A stretch of DNA of 64,000 nt from Psychroserpens burtonensis DSM 12212 (GCF_000425305.1 NZ_AUDE01000020.1:53608-117607); one strand, 5' to 3'. Positions 29,021 through 38,878 are shown, counted from the stretch's first letter. The notes: a model not told the origin generated them from the letters alone. Made by a program: numbers and translations.

Positions 29021-29623
29021 TTAGAATTTGAAATTAAGAGTTAGACCTAAATTGGTGTTGTTTTCCATTTCATTGTACTTAAAATGTGGACGCAATGATA
29101 AATCTTGGTCCACATTAAATTGCAATAGATGTGCATCAACGTTGGCATCTACAATATTTAAGGCATACATACCAATAGCTATAAGTAAGGCTAATTCTTT
29201 GTTGCGCCTCAATTGTTGTTGAGCACGTATTAGACCATCGTTTGAAACATTGGGATAAGGTGCACCGTCCCTACTTTGATCAAATCCTGCCAAACGTCTT
29301 TTATATTCATCACGATATAAGCCTAAATCTCGATCATTGGTAATGAATAGATAGGTAGGAATACCAATAGCAGCATAGACCAAAGGAACCTTCCAATATT
29401 TTTTATTGTAAGCTTGACCCAAACCGGGTAAAATAGCAGAGTAGAAGGCCGCTTTTGACGGTGCCAGTACATCGAAAGCTCGTCTTTTAGTTTTAATAGT
29501 ATCTTGAACAACCATTAAGCCTGTATCTACGTCTTCAGCTTTTTTGTCGTCCTGTGCAAATGTTATGCTACTGAAAAAGAGAAAGAAAAGACTGCTATAG
29601 ACCAATTTATTTAGCACTTTCAA
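29021..29623 (-). CDS. DUF5683-family exported protein
   Basis: 200 residues: a signal peptide (to about 23, ITFAQ), a short linker, then SKAAFYSAILPGLGQAYNKKYWKVPLVYAAIGIP, the hallmark of DUF5683, and a C-terminal strand-rich part ending LGLTLNFKF. There is no ATG near the signal peptide; a TTG (29623) or GTG (29617) must serve as start, both inside the parB 3' end, so the genes overlap by up to 17 bases. It lies in the conserved parA-parB-DUF5683-dapB-lepB order. The function is unknown. Confidence 0.8.
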   Translation of the reverse strand: MKVLNKLVYSSLFFLFFSSITFAQDDKKAEDVDTGLMVVQDTIKTKRRAFDVLAPSKAAFYSAILPGLGQAYNKKYWKVPLVYAAIGIPTYLFITNDRDLGLYRDEYKRRLAGFDQSRDGAPYPNVSNDGLIRAQQQLRRNKELALLIAIGMYALNIVDANVDAHLLQFNVDQDLSLRPHFKYNEMENNTNLGLTLNFKF

Positions 29624-30506
29624 CTAGTTTTTTTATACGGTTAAAATCTTCTTCAGAATGAAACGGAATTGTTATTTGTCCCTTACCATTCTTTGACAAT
29701 TTAACGCCAATTTTATGCCCAAAGTATTCTGAAAATTCCTTTATGCCTTTTTTAACAAATTTAGGTAGCTCTTGAGCTTCGGTCGCTTTTTTAGCTAACG
29801 GATTCTGGTAATTCTTAACCAGTTGTTCTGTTGCTCTAACCGATAATTTATCTGCAATTATTTTCTCGTAGATATCTAATTGGTTATTCGGGTCCTCAAT
29901 ATTGACCATAGCTCGTCCATGACCCATTGAAATGAATCCGTCACGCATCCCAGTTTGAATGATAGGATCTAACTTTAATAAACGCAGGTAGTTTGCAATT
30001 GTTGACCGTTTTTTACCAACACGCTCGCTCATTTGCTCTTGAGTTAAAGCAATTTCATCAATTAAACGCTGATAAGAGAGTGCAATCTCTATAGGATCTA
30101 AATCTTGGCGTTGAATGTTTTCTACTAATGCCATTTCTAACGACTCTTGGTCATTAGCAATTCTTATATAGGCAGGAATTGTAGTTAACCCAATGAGTTT
30201 CGATGCTCTAAAACGTCGCTCACCAGATACCAATTGAAATTTGTTGAATTCTAATTTACGTACTGTAATGGGTTGTATGACACCAAGTTCTTTAATAGAA
30301 GAGGCTAGTTCTCTTAGCGTTTCTTCATTGAAATTGGTACGTGGTTGAAATGGATTGAGGTCTATAGTACCTAAATCTAATTCTACGATGTTACCAATAA
30401 TGGTATCAGCGTTTTTGTCTTGAGCAGACTGTATGTCATTAGAAGGGTCTTTCAACAATGCTGATAAACCTCTACCAAGTGCTTGTTTTTTTGTTGCCTT
30501 CGCCAT
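29607..30506 (-). CDS. parB: Chromosome partitioning protein ParB
   Basis: ParB binds parS sites and CTP to form the partition complex. The 299-residue protein has the ParB/Srx CTPase domain (IDLNPFQPRTNF, LIGLTTIPAYI, ENIQRQDLDPIEIA), the HTH region (TQEQMSERVGKKRSTIANYLRLL) and a C-terminal dimerisation segment. The N-terminus KKQALGRGLSALL is the typical ParA-interacting tail. Its start overlaps the parA stop by one base. No convincing parS site was found in the window. Confidence 0.95.
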   Translation of the reverse strand: MAKATKKQALGRGLSALLKDPSNDIQSAQDKNADTIIGNIVELDLGTIDLNPFQPRTNFNEETLRELASSIKELGVIQPITVRKLEFNKFQLVSGERRFRASKLIGLTTIPAYIRIANDQESLEMALVENIQRQDLDPIEIALSYQRLIDEIALTQEQMSERVGKKRSTIANYLRLLKLDPIIQTGMRDGFISMGHGRAMVNIEDPNNQLDIYEKIIADKLSVRATEQLVKNYQNPLAKKATEAQELPKFVKKGIKEFSEYFGHKIGVKLSKNGKGQITIPFHSEEDFNRIKKLVESAK

Positions 30507-31270
30507 TATGCGTTTTTCTTTATGATTTCTTTAGCCAAACTTAAATAATTTGTGGCGCCTTTACTGCTAACATCATATTTGATGATACTTTCTCCATAAC
30601 TAGGAGCTTCTCCTAATCGTACATTTCTTTGAATGATGGTATCAAACACCATATCGCTAAAATGTTTTTGAACTTCTTCTACCACTTGATTAGATAAACG
30701 TAAACGTTGATCAAACATGGTTAATAACATCCCTTCAATATCTAAATCTTTATTATGGATTTTTTGAACACTTTTTACAGTATTCAAAAGTTTACCAAGG
30801 CCTTCTAATGCAAAATATTCACATTGAATAGGAATAATTACAGAATCGGCTGCAGTTAAAGCGTTTAAGGTAAGTAATCCAAGAGAAGGCGCACAGTCAA
30901 TTAAAATATAATCATACGATGATTTTAGGTGCGTAATTGCTTTTTTAAGCATGTATTCGCGTTCCTCTTTATCTACAAGTTCTATTTCAATCGCGACAAG
31001 ATCAATATGAGATGGAATAATATCTACGTTTGGTGAATTTGCTGCAATGATACATTGTTCTGCAGTGGCGGTATGTTCTAATAATTGATAGGTGCCAACT
31101 TCAACATGTTCTACATTAATACCAAGACCAGATGAAGCATTGGCCTGAGGATCTGCGTCTATAAGTAATACTTTCTTTTCTAGAACCCCTAGCGATGCTG
31201 CTAAATTCACAGAAGTTGTTGTTTTACCAACACCTCCTTTTTGATTGGCAATTGCAATGATCTTACCCAT
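30506..31270 (-). CDS. parA: Chromosome partitioning ATPase ParA (Soj)
   Basis: A 254-residue Walker-type ATPase of the Soj/ParA family. The deviant Walker A KGGVGKTTTSVNLAA lies at residues about 10-24, with DADPQANAS and DCAPSLGLLTLNAL following. It lacks the N-terminal DNA-binding domain of plasmid ParA proteins, as expected for a chromosomal ParA. It is the first gene of the minus-strand run parA-parB-DUF5683-dapB-lepB-wbqC-DUF6122. Confidence 0.96.
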   Translation of the reverse strand: MGKIIAIANQKGGVGKTTTSVNLAASLGVLEKKVLLIDADPQANASSGLGINVEHVEVGTYQLLEHTATAEQCIIAANSPNVDIIPSHIDLVAIEIELVDKEEREYMLKKAITHLKSSYDYILIDCAPSLGLLTLNALTAADSVIIPIQCEYFALEGLGKLLNTVKSVQKIHNKDLDIEGMLLTMFDQRLRLSNQVVEEVQKHFSDMVFDTIIQRNVRLGEAPSYGESIIKYDVSSKGATNYLSLAKEIIKKNA

Positions 31271-31399
31271 TAATTGATTTGGTTTTATGACATAGAGATT
31301 TAAAATATCCCCGACGTAAAAATACGATTATTTGTGAGTTTTGAAAATTGAAGTTGTTAATAGTTCTTCAAATTTTGACTTTGAAATTGAACAAGAATT

Positions 31400-31885
31400 G
31401 AATGTTCAATTTTAATTCAGGAATTAATTTTTCTAATTATTCTTTTGGCATTTTTGTGACATACATCATATCATTTTATGTGTCAACGTCCTTAATTATA
31501 AGTGTATACGTATTATCTTCAATATGACCAGTTGGTTTTTTTGCAAAACTAATGGCATTGAAATACTTAGTTTTTATCCCATCTTTAAACCAACCGTAGT
31601 TTGCGGCATAAGAGCAATTATTTTTATATATTATAATTTCCTCTCTACCATAGGTATTCCAAAGCGCAATTCATAATATATAAAAACCCATTAAGCCAAA
31701 GACGAAAATAGTCATAAAATAGCCTACATGGATTCCTTTTCCTTCAGAAATGATAATTTATCATTCCTCCAATAGGCAAAATTAATAGTGAGAAGCTCAA
31801 AACAAACATGAGTAATCTCATAAAAACAGCAGAGGGTTTTACAAATAAAGCGAGTGCATTACCTTCTCGCAGGTATTGATGCATT
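31400..31885 (-). pseudogene. Decayed small membrane-protein gene
   Basis: On the minus strand, coding-like peptides continue across several frames. First comes MHQYLREGNALALFV with two membrane segments (FVLSFSLLILPIGG). After a stop and a frameshift, the frame ends NNCSYAANYGWFKDGIKTKY, ISFAKKPTGHIEDNTYTL and MMYVTKMPKE. Together they would make a protein of about 160 residues, with two helices and a PH-like strand-rich tail. The family is not recognised. It fills most of the 31.3-31.9 kb gap upstream of parA and downstream of mutB. Confidence 0.5.
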
Positions 31886-31895
31886 CATTGGATAA

Positions 31896-34016
31896 CTAAT
31901 CAATTAATATCTCTAAAATTTTAATCGCCGCATCACTAATTTTAGTTCCAGGTCCAAAAACAGCAACCGCTCCAGCATCAAATAAATATTGATAATCTTG
32001 CTTTGGGATGACACCTCCAACAATCACCATGATGTCTTCACGACCATAGTTTCTAAGTTCTTCTATGACTTGAGGTACTAATGTCTTATGTCCTGCAGCT
32101 AAGGATGATACGCCTAGAATATGAACATCATTCTCTACGGCTTGTTTAGCAGCTTCTTTGGGTGTTTGAAATAAGGGGCCAATATCAACATCAAAGCCAA
32201 CATCTGCATAACCAGTAGCGACAACCTTTGCACCACGATCATGACCGTCTTGTCCCATTTTAGCAATCATTATACGAGGTCTTCGACCATCTTGTTCTGC
32301 AAATTGGTCTGCAAGCTCTCTTGCTTTTTTAAAGCTTTTGTCGTCTTTAATTTCTTTACTATACACTCCCGAAAATGTTTTTATTTGTGCTTTGTAGCGT
32401 CCAAATACGTCTTCAAGAGCATCACTAATTTCTCCTAAAGTGGCACGTTCTTTCGCTGCAGTTACTGCTAAAGCTAATAAATTCTCTTGTCCTGAGCGAG
32501 CAGCTTTAGTTAATTTTAAAAGTGCATCACTAACAGCGCCTGAGTTTCTTGTTGATTTTATGTGTTCTAGGCGTTTAATTTGCCCGATTCTAACAGTTTG
32601 ATCATCCACTTCTAAAGTAGATATAGGATCTTCTTCTTTTAATCGATATTTGTTGACGCCAACAATGACATCTTGATTAGAATCTATTCGTGCTTGTTTT
32701 CTAGCTGCAGCTTCCTCAATTCTTAGCTTAGGAATTCCTGCCTCTATGGCTTTGGTCATTCCGCCAAGCTCTTCAACTTCTTCAATTAAAGACCAGGCTT
32801 TTTGAGCAATGTCATGGGTTAGTTTTTCAACGTAGTAACTTCCAGCCCAAGGATCAACTGTTTTAGTTATGCCTGTTTCTTCTTGCAAAAATATTTGTGT
32901 GTTTCTTGCGATACGTGCAGAAAAATCTGTAGGCAATGCAATGGCCTCATCTAAAGCATTTGTATGCAAACTCTGTGTGCCACCAAAAGCAGCAGCAGTA
33001 GCTTCGATTGTTGTTCTAGCTACATTATTAAAGGGGTCTTGTTCGGTTAAACTCCAGCCTGAAGTTTGACTATGCGTTCGCAATGCTAATGATTTTTCGT
33101 TTTTAGGATTAAACTGACTCACTAATTTGGCCCACAACATTCTTGCTGCACGCATTTTAGCAATCTCCATAAAATGGTTCATTCCGATAGCCCAAAAGAA
33201 AGATAATCTAGGAGCAAAGGTATCGATATCCATGCCTGCCTCTAATCCTTTTTTAATGTACTCAAGTCCGTCAGCTAAGGTATACGCCAGTTCAATATCG
33301 CCAGTTGCACCAGCTTCTTGCATGTGATATCCTGAAATACTAATACTATTGAATTTTGGCATATTCTTACTCGTATATTCAAAAATATCTGAGATAATCT
33401 TCATAGAAGGTGAAGGAGGATAGATGTATGTGTTTCTCACCATAAACTCCTTAAGGATATCGTTTTGAATTGTTCCAGCTAAAAGAACTGGATCAACGCC
33501 TTGTTCTTCTGCAGCAACAATATAAAACGCCATAATTGGTAAAACAGCACCATTCATAGTCATCGACACTGACATTTTATCTAGTGGAATCTGGTCAAAG
33601 AGAATTTTCATATCCTCAACCGAATCTATAGCTACTCCAGCCTTACCAACATCACCTACAACACGTTCATGATCTGAATCATAACCTCGATGAGTTGCTA
33701 AATCAAACGCAACAGATAATCCTTTTTGACCAGCAGCAAGATTTCTTCTGTAGAAGGCATTACTATCTTCGGCAGTAGAAAAACCTGCATACTGACGAAT
33801 TGTCCAAGGTCTGCGAACATACATCGTAGAATAAGGTCCACGAAGGTGTGGTGCAATACCTGCAACAAAATTTAAATGCTCTAAATTTAAAATGTCTTCC
33901 TTTGAATATGAGGATTTTATATCAATATTTTCTGCCGTTTTAAAAGTCGTTTTAGATGTTGACTTGGGATCTGTAGGAGCTGACTTTATAGTTATATGTT
34001 GTATGTTTTTGCGCAT
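31896..34016 (-). CDS. mutB: Methylmalonyl-CoA mutase, large subunit
   Basis: B12-dependent interconversion of succinyl-CoA and methylmalonyl-CoA. The 706-residue alpha subunit has the catalytic TIM barrel ([24 protein letters not shown]..., [10 protein letters not shown]) and a C-terminal cobalamin domain with DGHDRG, where His592 is the lower cobalt ligand. It is the last gene of a minus-strand run with the small subunit; a lipoprotein gene lies between them. The activity supports propionate metabolism or odd-chain breakdown. Confidence 0.96.
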   Translation of the reverse strand: MRKNIQHITIKSAPTDPKSTSKTTFKTAENIDIKSSYSKEDILNLEHLNFVAGIAPHLRGPYSTMYVRRPWTIRQYAGFSTAEDSNAFYRRNLAAGQKGLSVAFDLATHRGYDSDHERVVGDVGKAGVAIDSVEDMKILFDQIPLDKMSVSMTMNGAVLPIMAFYIVAAEEQGVDPVLLAGTIQNDILKEFMVRNTYIYPPSPSMKIISDIFEYTSKNMPKFNSISISGYHMQEAGATGDIELAYTLADGLEYIKKGLEAGMDIDTFAPRLSFFWAIGMNHFMEIAKMRAARMLWAKLVSQFNPKNEKSLALRTHSQTSGWSLTEQDPFNNVARTTIEATAAAFGGTQSLHTNALDEAIALPTDFSARIARNTQIFLQEETGITKTVDPWAGSYYVEKLTHDIAQKAWSLIEEVEELGGMTKAIEAGIPKLRIEEAAARKQARIDSNQDVIVGVNKYRLKEEDPISTLEVDDQTVRIGQIKRLEHIKSTRNSGAVSDALLKLTKAARSGQENLLALAVTAAKERATLGEISDALEDVFGRYKAQIKTFSGVYSKEIKDDKSFKKARELADQFAEQDGRRPRIMIAKMGQDGHDRGAKVVATGYADVGFDVDIGPLFQTPKEAAKQAVENDVHILGVSSLAAGHKTLVPQVIEELRNYGREDIMVIVGGVIPKQDYQYLFDAGAVAVFGPGTKISDAAIKILEILID

Positions 34017-34021
34017 AAATA

Positions 34022-34678
34022 TTAATGGTTATGACCATCATTTTCTGAATGTTCGTTTTCTATTGGAGTGTCAGCCTTTTTTGATACATCAGCACTTAAA
34101 TCGCTGTCATAAAATTTTCCGTAGAATAATTCTAAAGCTACATATGTTGCTAAATATTTGTCATCTTTCATTCCAAATGTTTGACGTCTTAGTTGACCAC
34201 TAAACATCCTTAAACTCATGCTGTTTGTGTCTATCAAGGCCTTGAATGTCTTACGCAAAGGCTCATCTTTAATTTGATTACCAATGCAATCAAATATAGG
34301 ATGATTAAAATTTACTTTACTACCATCTGGGTTTGTGATCCAGAGCGTTTTATCTTGTTTTAAAGCTTCTAGTACTGTTTTAGAATGATCTGAAACCATT
34401 GCTGAGTAATCTGCTTTATTAGAAATTGCCTGACTCACAAACAGACTGTATGCACGGGACATGACAGGTTGCTCTGGAGTATAGAAATTCGCAATGTCTT
34501 CTTCAAAAGATTGCATAGCTTCTTGGAATAAAGCATGGTCAACGCCTTCACAGTCAACAAGCTTTTGTACACTTGGAAATTTGTAATCAAAATCTACTAC
34601 TTTTGTTTCTGTTTTTGCCTCTTCTTTACAGTTAAATAGGCATAAGCATAAGGCTAGTAGTACTAATTTATATGTCAT
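34022..34678 (-). CDS. Lipoprotein of unknown function between the mutase subunits
   Basis: 218 residues with a lipoprotein signal (LCLFNC, Cys at about 17). The mature part is mostly helical, with conserved-looking pairs of Cys ([13 protein letters not shown]) and a His/Asp-rich tail (SENDGHNH). It is inserted between mutA and mutB, six bases ahead of mutB and 11 bases after mutA. I do not recognise the family, and its placement in the mutase run may be chance. Confidence 0.75.
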   Translation of the reverse strand: MTYKLVLLALCLCLFNCKEEAKTETKVVDFDYKFPSVQKLVDCEGVDHALFQEAMQSFEEDIANFYTPEQPVMSRAYSLFVSQAISNKADYSAMVSDHSKTVLEALKQDKTLWITNPDGSKVNFNHPIFDCIGNQIKDEPLRKTFKALIDTNSMSLRMFSGQLRRQTFGMKDDKYLATYVALELFYGKFYDSDLSADVSKKADTPIENEHSENDGHNH

Positions 34679-34689
34679 GATTGTATTAT

Positions 34690-36051
34690 TTATTCGTTTT
34701 TTAATCGGTCTTGCTCTAATGTTTCGGCTAGACGCTTTTCTATAATGGGTTCTATTAATGTCTTAATTGGATTCGTTTTTACGAAAGGATATATTTCTAA
34801 ATTGGCTTTCATTCTATCTTTAGGATTAGGGTATTTATTTGTACCCAATAAAACAGTGTCACCAGAATCAAAAAGGTTTTGCTCTTTAGTCGCACTTTCT
34901 TTTATTTTTTTCTGGATAGTGCCTATTTTCAGTTGTGATAGAAACCCTCCATTTGCTTCAATATCTTTAAATAATTCTAAAGCTTTATCGCATAATTGAG
35001 TGGTTAAAGATTCAATATAATAAGCACCATCTGCAGGATTGTCAACCTTATCAAAGTAGCTTTCTTCTTTTAAAACAAGTAATTGGTTTCTTGCTATACG
35101 CTCTCCAAATTCGTTGTCTTTATGATAAAGGCTGTCGTAAGCTAAGTTTGTTATGCTAGAGGCACCACCTAATATTGCACTCATACACTCTGTTGTTGTG
35201 CGCAACATATTAGTATTGTAATCATAGATGGTTTTGTTACGTTTCGTTGGCGTTACACTAATTTCACAATTAGTATTAAAACCATATTCATTAGAAAGCG
35301 ATTGATAGAGTTCACGTAACGCTCTTAGTTTTGCGATTTCAAAAAAATAATTAGTTCCAACCGATACCTGAAACGTCAACGTCACATTTTTTTTATCAGT
35401 TTCACTTAAAATAGGATCTAAATAATTAAAATACTCATTGGTATGCGCTAATGCGTAAGCTAGTTGCTGTACCATTGTTGCTCCAGCATTTTGATACAAA
35501 CTGTTATGAACACAAAATGAATGGGTCAATTTTACGATAGCTTCAAATTGTTCATGGTCGTCTTTAATATTTTTAAACCAATTTCCTGTTTTTGCAAGAT
35601 GACCAATAATATCGGTTTGGATTGTTATGTTATGATCTGTTGGAATGGATTTTACATATTCCGAAGATAAAAAAAGCAACTTAAAATTAATTGGAGTAGA
35701 AGCGTGGTCTATGCCTTTTAGAAGGTCTTTAGTTGAAACATCTTCCGTAGGAATAATAAATTCTATAGTCTCTGCTCCTCTAGAAATGGCATCTATAGCC
35801 TTGGCATTAGATTTTTCTACATGAGCAACAAAAATGGACTGACAAATCTTAAACTCACTAGCTTTTGTATTTGACGGTTTAAATTTTTGCTCAAACTCAT
35901 CGGCATGATAAAATGGTTTTACGTCAATACCTTCGGTTGTATACCAAATTAGTGTATCATTATAATCTACCCCTTTTAAATCAACTTGGATTTTTTGTTT
36001 CCACTGTTTAGAGGACACCTCTTTAAAATTGTTGAATAGTATTTTACTCAT
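34690..36051 (-). CDS. mutA: Methylmalonyl-CoA mutase, small subunit
   Basis: A 453-residue homologue of the mutase barrel. It keeps mutase-like segments (QKIQVDLKGVDYNDTLIWYT, RTTTECMSAILGG, NPADGAYYIESLT) but ends before any cobalamin domain, with no DxHxxG. This short form is non-catalytic in characterised two-subunit mutases and stabilises the large subunit. Its start overlaps the end of the DivIC-like gene by eight bases. Confidence 0.9.
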   Translation of the reverse strand: MSKILFNNFKEVSSKQWKQKIQVDLKGVDYNDTLIWYTTEGIDVKPFYHADEFEQKFKPSNTKASEFKICQSIFVAHVEKSNAKAIDAISRGAETIEFIIPTEDVSTKDLLKGIDHASTPINFKLLFLSSEYVKSIPTDHNITIQTDIIGHLAKTGNWFKNIKDDHEQFEAIVKLTHSFCVHNSLYQNAGATMVQQLAYALAHTNEYFNYLDPILSETDKKNVTLTFQVSVGTNYFFEIAKLRALRELYQSLSNEYGFNTNCEISVTPTKRNKTIYDYNTNMLRTTTECMSAILGGASSITNLAYDSLYHKDNEFGERIARNQLLVLKEESYFDKVDNPADGAYYIESLTTQLCDKALELFKDIEANGGFLSQLKIGTIQKKIKESATKEQNLFDSGDTVLLGTNKYPNPKDRMKANLEIYPFVKTNPIKTLIEPIIEKRLAETLEQDRLKNE

Positions 36052-36346
36052 CCTTCCTTTTTAATTTTAGACTGTCTTCATATTCGATAATATAAATGTC
36101 TTCATTTTCCTTCTTCATGTAGTATTTCTCTCGAGCCATTTTCTCAATGCCTTCTTCGGTACTTAATTCTTTAATGGCCTTATCATCTTTTTGTATTTCA
36201 TTTCTGTAATAGTCTTTTTCGTCCTCAAGATCAGTAATATCTTCATTAAGTTCTTGATGAATCAATAATGAGTTTGAATCAAAAAAAAGCATCCATACGG
36301 CGAAAATGGCAAATACAATGACAAATATGTTTCTAAACTTTTTGAT
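36044..36346 (-). CDS. FtsB/DivIC-like septum formation protein, start unclear
   Basis: A small bitopic division protein of the FtsB/DivIC group: one transmembrane helix, then a coiled coil (LNEDITDLEDEKDYYRNEI) and the family motif EEGIEKMAREKYYMKKENEDIYII. The only canonical start is the ATG at 36292, which would lose the membrane helix. In-frame codons upstream encode a basic residue cluster and a clear helix (KKFRNIFVIVFAIFAVW) back to 36343, but no ATG, GTG or TTG occurs before an in-frame stop. An ATC at 36346, two bases after the udk stop, is my best guess for the start. Confidence 0.75.
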   Translation of the reverse strand: MKKFRNIFVIVFAIFAVWMLFFDSNSLLIHQELNEDITDLEDEKDYYRNEIQKDDKAIKELSTEEGIEKMAREKYYMKKENEDIYIIEYEDSLKLKRKDE

Positions 36347-36348
36347 CG

Positions 36349-36957
36349 TTAATTGAGTTTTTCGTTGATAATGGTCTTCACTATATTTACAGCTACTGTG
36401 TTGTACTTATTGTTTGGTATAATAATATCTGCATACTCTTTCATTGGTTCAATAAACTGTTGATGCATGGGTTTTAAGGTTGTTTGATAACGTGTTAACA
36501 CTTCATCTATATCTCGTCCACGCTCGGTTATATCGCGCTTTAAACGTCTAATTAAACGTTCATCACTATCTGCATGAACAAAAATTTTAATATCAAACAT
36601 TTTACGTAACTCGGGATTTGTAAGTATTAAAATACCTTCAACAATCATTACTTTTCTAGGGTTCGTTTTAATTGTATCTCCAGTACGATTATGCTTTACA
36701 AATGAATAGACTGGTTGATCTATGAAATTGCCAGCCTTTAATTCTCTTAGATGCTTCTCAAGTAATTCAAAATCGATAGACCTTGGGTGATCAAAATTAA
36801 TTTTCACCCGTTCATCGTATCTCAAATGTGAAGTGTCCATATAATACGAGTCTTGAGAGATTATACCAACTTCACCTTCAGGTAATTCGTTAAGTATTTG
36901 ATTTACAACTGTTGTTTTTCCACAACCCGTTCCACCTGCAATTCCAATAATAAGCAT
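36349..36957 (-). CDS. udk: Uridine kinase
   Basis: Udk phosphorylates uridine and cytidine with ATP or GTP in pyrimidine salvage. The 202-residue product has Walker A GGTGCGKTT at about 8-16, the SQDSYY motif, FDHPRSIDFELL, and the VEGILILTNPELR box. It heads the udk-divIC-mutA-lipoprotein-mutB run, with two bases between its stop and the putative non-standard divIC start. Confidence 0.95.
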   Translation of the reverse strand: MLIIGIAGGTGCGKTTVVNQILNELPEGEVGIISQDSYYMDTSHLRYDERVKINFDHPRSIDFELLEKHLRELKAGNFIDQPVYSFVKHNRTGDTIKTNPRKVMIVEGILILTNPELRKMFDIKIFVHADSDERLIRRLKRDITERGRDIDEVLTRYQTTLKPMHQQFIEPMKEYADIIIPNNKYNTVAVNIVKTIINEKLN

Positions 36958-37008
36958 ATTTTTATAGACTATTTTTAATAGAGCAAATTTAGTAATTATG
37001 ATATAATA

Positions 37009-37461
37009 TCAAGGTTCAATTTTAGAAACTTCACTTTCAGTTATTAATTTATCGTTAGAATTACCCCAACTATTTGTAATATAGTTCATAACATCTGCAA
37101 TTTCATCGTCTTCCAACCCTAGTGGAGACATCACATTATTATATTTTTGACCATTAACAATAATTTCTCCAGACTGACCATATTTAATAGCCTTTATACT
37201 AGCCCTACGTTTAGTCATCAAGTAGTCAGACTTTGCTAAAGGCGGAAATATTTTAGCCACACCCTTACCATTAGGTAAATGACAAGTTATGCAAAAATTA
37301 GAGTAAACAGTTTCCCCACGAGTCATGCTTTCTTTAAGAGCAGAGTTTTGTACCGTGATTTTTTCTTCGGAAATAGTAACTTTTGACAGCTCTTCCTTTT
37401 TTTCCGAAGAATTGCAAGACACCAGTAGAAGTGCTATTATGATATATGTTATTCTCATCAT
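37009..37461 (-). CDS. Monohaem cytochrome c lipoprotein
   Basis: 150 residues: a lipoprotein signal (LLLVSC), a linker, then a class I cytochrome c domain with the haem motif CITCH and a distal Met in MSPLGL. It overlaps the upstream sugar dehydrogenase gene by four bases (ATGA), so the pair is translationally coupled. It is the obvious electron acceptor for that dehydrogenase, a link inferred from the gene pairing. Confidence 0.88.
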   Translation of the reverse strand: MMRITYIIIALLLVSCNSSEKKEELSKVTISEEKITVQNSALKESMTRGETVYSNFCITCHLPNGKGVAKIFPPLAKSDYLMTKRRASIKAIKYGQSGEIIVNGQKYNNVMSPLGLEDDEIADVMNYITNSWGNSNDKLITESEVSKIEP

Positions 37462-38564
37462 TTTGTTTTAATAAGTTTTACGATTCCTAAATTTTCTATG
37501 CCAACATAAATATAGCCGTCAGGTCCTTGGTTTATTGATCTCACGCGACCTAATCCATTTAATAGGCGCTCTTCCTTAACAACTTTGCCATCTTTTATAT
37601 AGCAATTATCTAAATACTGAAACTTCAAAGACCCAACTAATAGATTGTAGTCCCAGCCTGGGTATTTATCGCTAGAGATAAACTCCATTCCGCTTGGAGC
37701 GATGGAAGGCGTCCAATAATGTAAAGGGTCTTCCATTCCTGGTTTGCTGGTCTCATCAGTGATTTTTGTTCCAATATAATTTATACCGTAAGTAATTATG
37801 GGCCAACCGTAGTTTTTACCCGGTTTTATAATATTAATTTCATCTCCACCTTTAGGGCCATGCTCATGCGTCCAAATCTCTCTAGTTTTGGGATGAATTA
37901 CCATCCCTTGTGGATTTCGATGCCCATAAGAATAAATTGCAGTTTTTGCGTTTTCAACAGCAATAAACGGATTATTATTTGGGATGGTTCCATCATCATT
38001 TAAGCGATATACTTTACCACCGTCTCGCGTTAAATCTTGCGGATTTTCATCTCGATTACCACGTTCTCCGATTGTAAAAAACAAATATCCATCATCATCA
38101 AATACAATTCTAGAACCAAAATGCTGGCCTTTTGTAGTATTTGGAGTTGCTTTATAGAGTACTTGTGTTTCTACTAAAGAATCTTTACTAAGTTTTGCAC
38201 GCATTAAAGCTGTATGACCACCTTTCTCTTCACCTTCAGAAGACGAGTAGGTGAGGTAAACCCAAGGATTGTCTTCATACTTAGGATGTAATTTTATATC
38301 AAGCAATCCACCTTGGCCACGATTATAAACTTTAGGAACTCCCTTTATATCCGTTTTTATTCCGTTTTCAAAGTGAATAATCTGCCCTTCTTTTTCATTA
38401 ATTAACATAGATCCATCTGGTAAAAAAACAAAACTCCAAGGGTTAATTAATTCTGATACAATGAGTTCGTAAGAATGTTCGTTGTTAATTGGGTTTTTGT
38501 CTTGTGCACAAGCAAAAAAACTTAGAAAAGCACTAATGAATACCGATTGTAGTAGAAATTTCAT
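37458..38564 (-). CDS. PQQ-dependent sugar dehydrogenase-like protein (YliI type)
   Basis: About 368 residues, with a lipoprotein-like start (SFFAC) and a six-bladed propeller of the soluble glucose/aldose dehydrogenase family. Landmarks are PDGSMLINEKEGQI, GQGGLLDIKLHPKYEDNPWVYL, EHGPKGGDEINI and GYIYVGIENLG at the end. The frame opens at a TTG (38567); I start at the ATG at 38564. Family enzymes oxidise aldoses in the periplasm with PQQ. No PQQ synthesis genes are in the window. It is coupled to a cytochrome c gene. Confidence 0.87.
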   Translation of the reverse strand: MKFLLQSVFISAFLSFFACAQDKNPINNEHSYELIVSELINPWSFVFLPDGSMLINEKEGQIIHFENGIKTDIKGVPKVYNRGQGGLLDIKLHPKYEDNPWVYLTYSSSEGEEKGGHTALMRAKLSKDSLVETQVLYKATPNTTKGQHFGSRIVFDDDGYLFFTIGERGNRDENPQDLTRDGGKVYRLNDDGTIPNNNPFIAVENAKTAIYSYGHRNPQGMVIHPKTREIWTHEHGPKGGDEINIIKPGKNYGWPIITYGINYIGTKITDETSKPGMEDPLHYWTPSIAPSGMEFISSDKYPGWDYNLLVGSLKFQYLDNCYIKDGKVVKEERLLNGLGRVRSINQGPDGYIYVGIENLGIVKLIKTK

Positions 38565-38600
38565 CAAAAAAAATTTTATGTATAAATTTAGTAATAAAAG

Positions 38601-38632
38601 TTGTCAAATTTTAAAGAAAATACATATATTTG
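38601..38632 (+). promoter_or_regulatory. Promoter of the tRNA pair
   Basis: A TTG at 38601 and TATATTTG at 38625-38632 are 21 bases apart, a good Bacteroidota -33/-7 match. It lies 54 bases before tRNA-Pro and between the divergently oriented dehydrogenase gene and the tRNAs. Confidence 0.6.
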
Positions 38633-38686
38633 CACCTCGAAATTTTGGGAACTTATCATTATTCGCAAAGTATGAGATAACCAATT

Positions 38687-38761
38687 CGGGGTGTAGCGTA
38701 GCCCGGTTATCGCGCCACGTTTGGGACGTGGAGGCCGCAGGTTCGAATCCTGCCACCCCGA
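38687..38761 (+). tRNA. tRNA-Pro (TGG)
   Basis: 75 bases forming a complete cloverleaf. The acceptor CGGGGTG pairs with CACCCCG; the anticodon stem CCACG/CGTGG encloses a loop with anticodon TGG; the T arm is GCAGG-TTCGAAT-CCTGC. No CCA is encoded. It is followed by tRNA-Arg after eight bases. Confidence 0.95.
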
Positions 38762-38769
38762 CTTTTTGA

Positions 38770-38843
38770 GGGCTCTTAGCTCAGTTGGATAGAGCACCTC
38801 CCTTCTAAGGAGGCGGTCGCAGGTTCGAATCCTGCAGGGCTCA
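38770..38843 (+). tRNA. tRNA-Arg (TCT)
   Basis: 74 bases. The acceptor GGGCTCT pairs with AGGGCTC (with G-U pairs); the D arm has AGCTCAGTTGGATAGAGC; the anticodon stem CTCCC/GGAGG encloses TCT; the T arm is GCAGG-TTCGAAT-CCTGC. The discriminator is A, with no complete CCA. It shares a promoter with tRNA-Pro. Confidence 0.95.
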
Positions 38844-38851
38844 CAACTCAC

Positions 38852-38878
38852 AAACCTAGCGGTAACGCTGGGTTTTGT
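38852..38878 (+). terminator. Terminator after the tRNA pair
   Basis: A 10-bp stem (38852-38861 with 38866-38875, one G-U) with a GTAA loop and a short T-run, nine bases past tRNA-Arg. Confidence 0.75.

Noticed and set aside
38482..38769. Plus-strand open frame across the promoter and tRNA-Pro
   Set aside because: It overlaps a complete tRNA and shows no protein-like pattern; the tRNA call is decisive.
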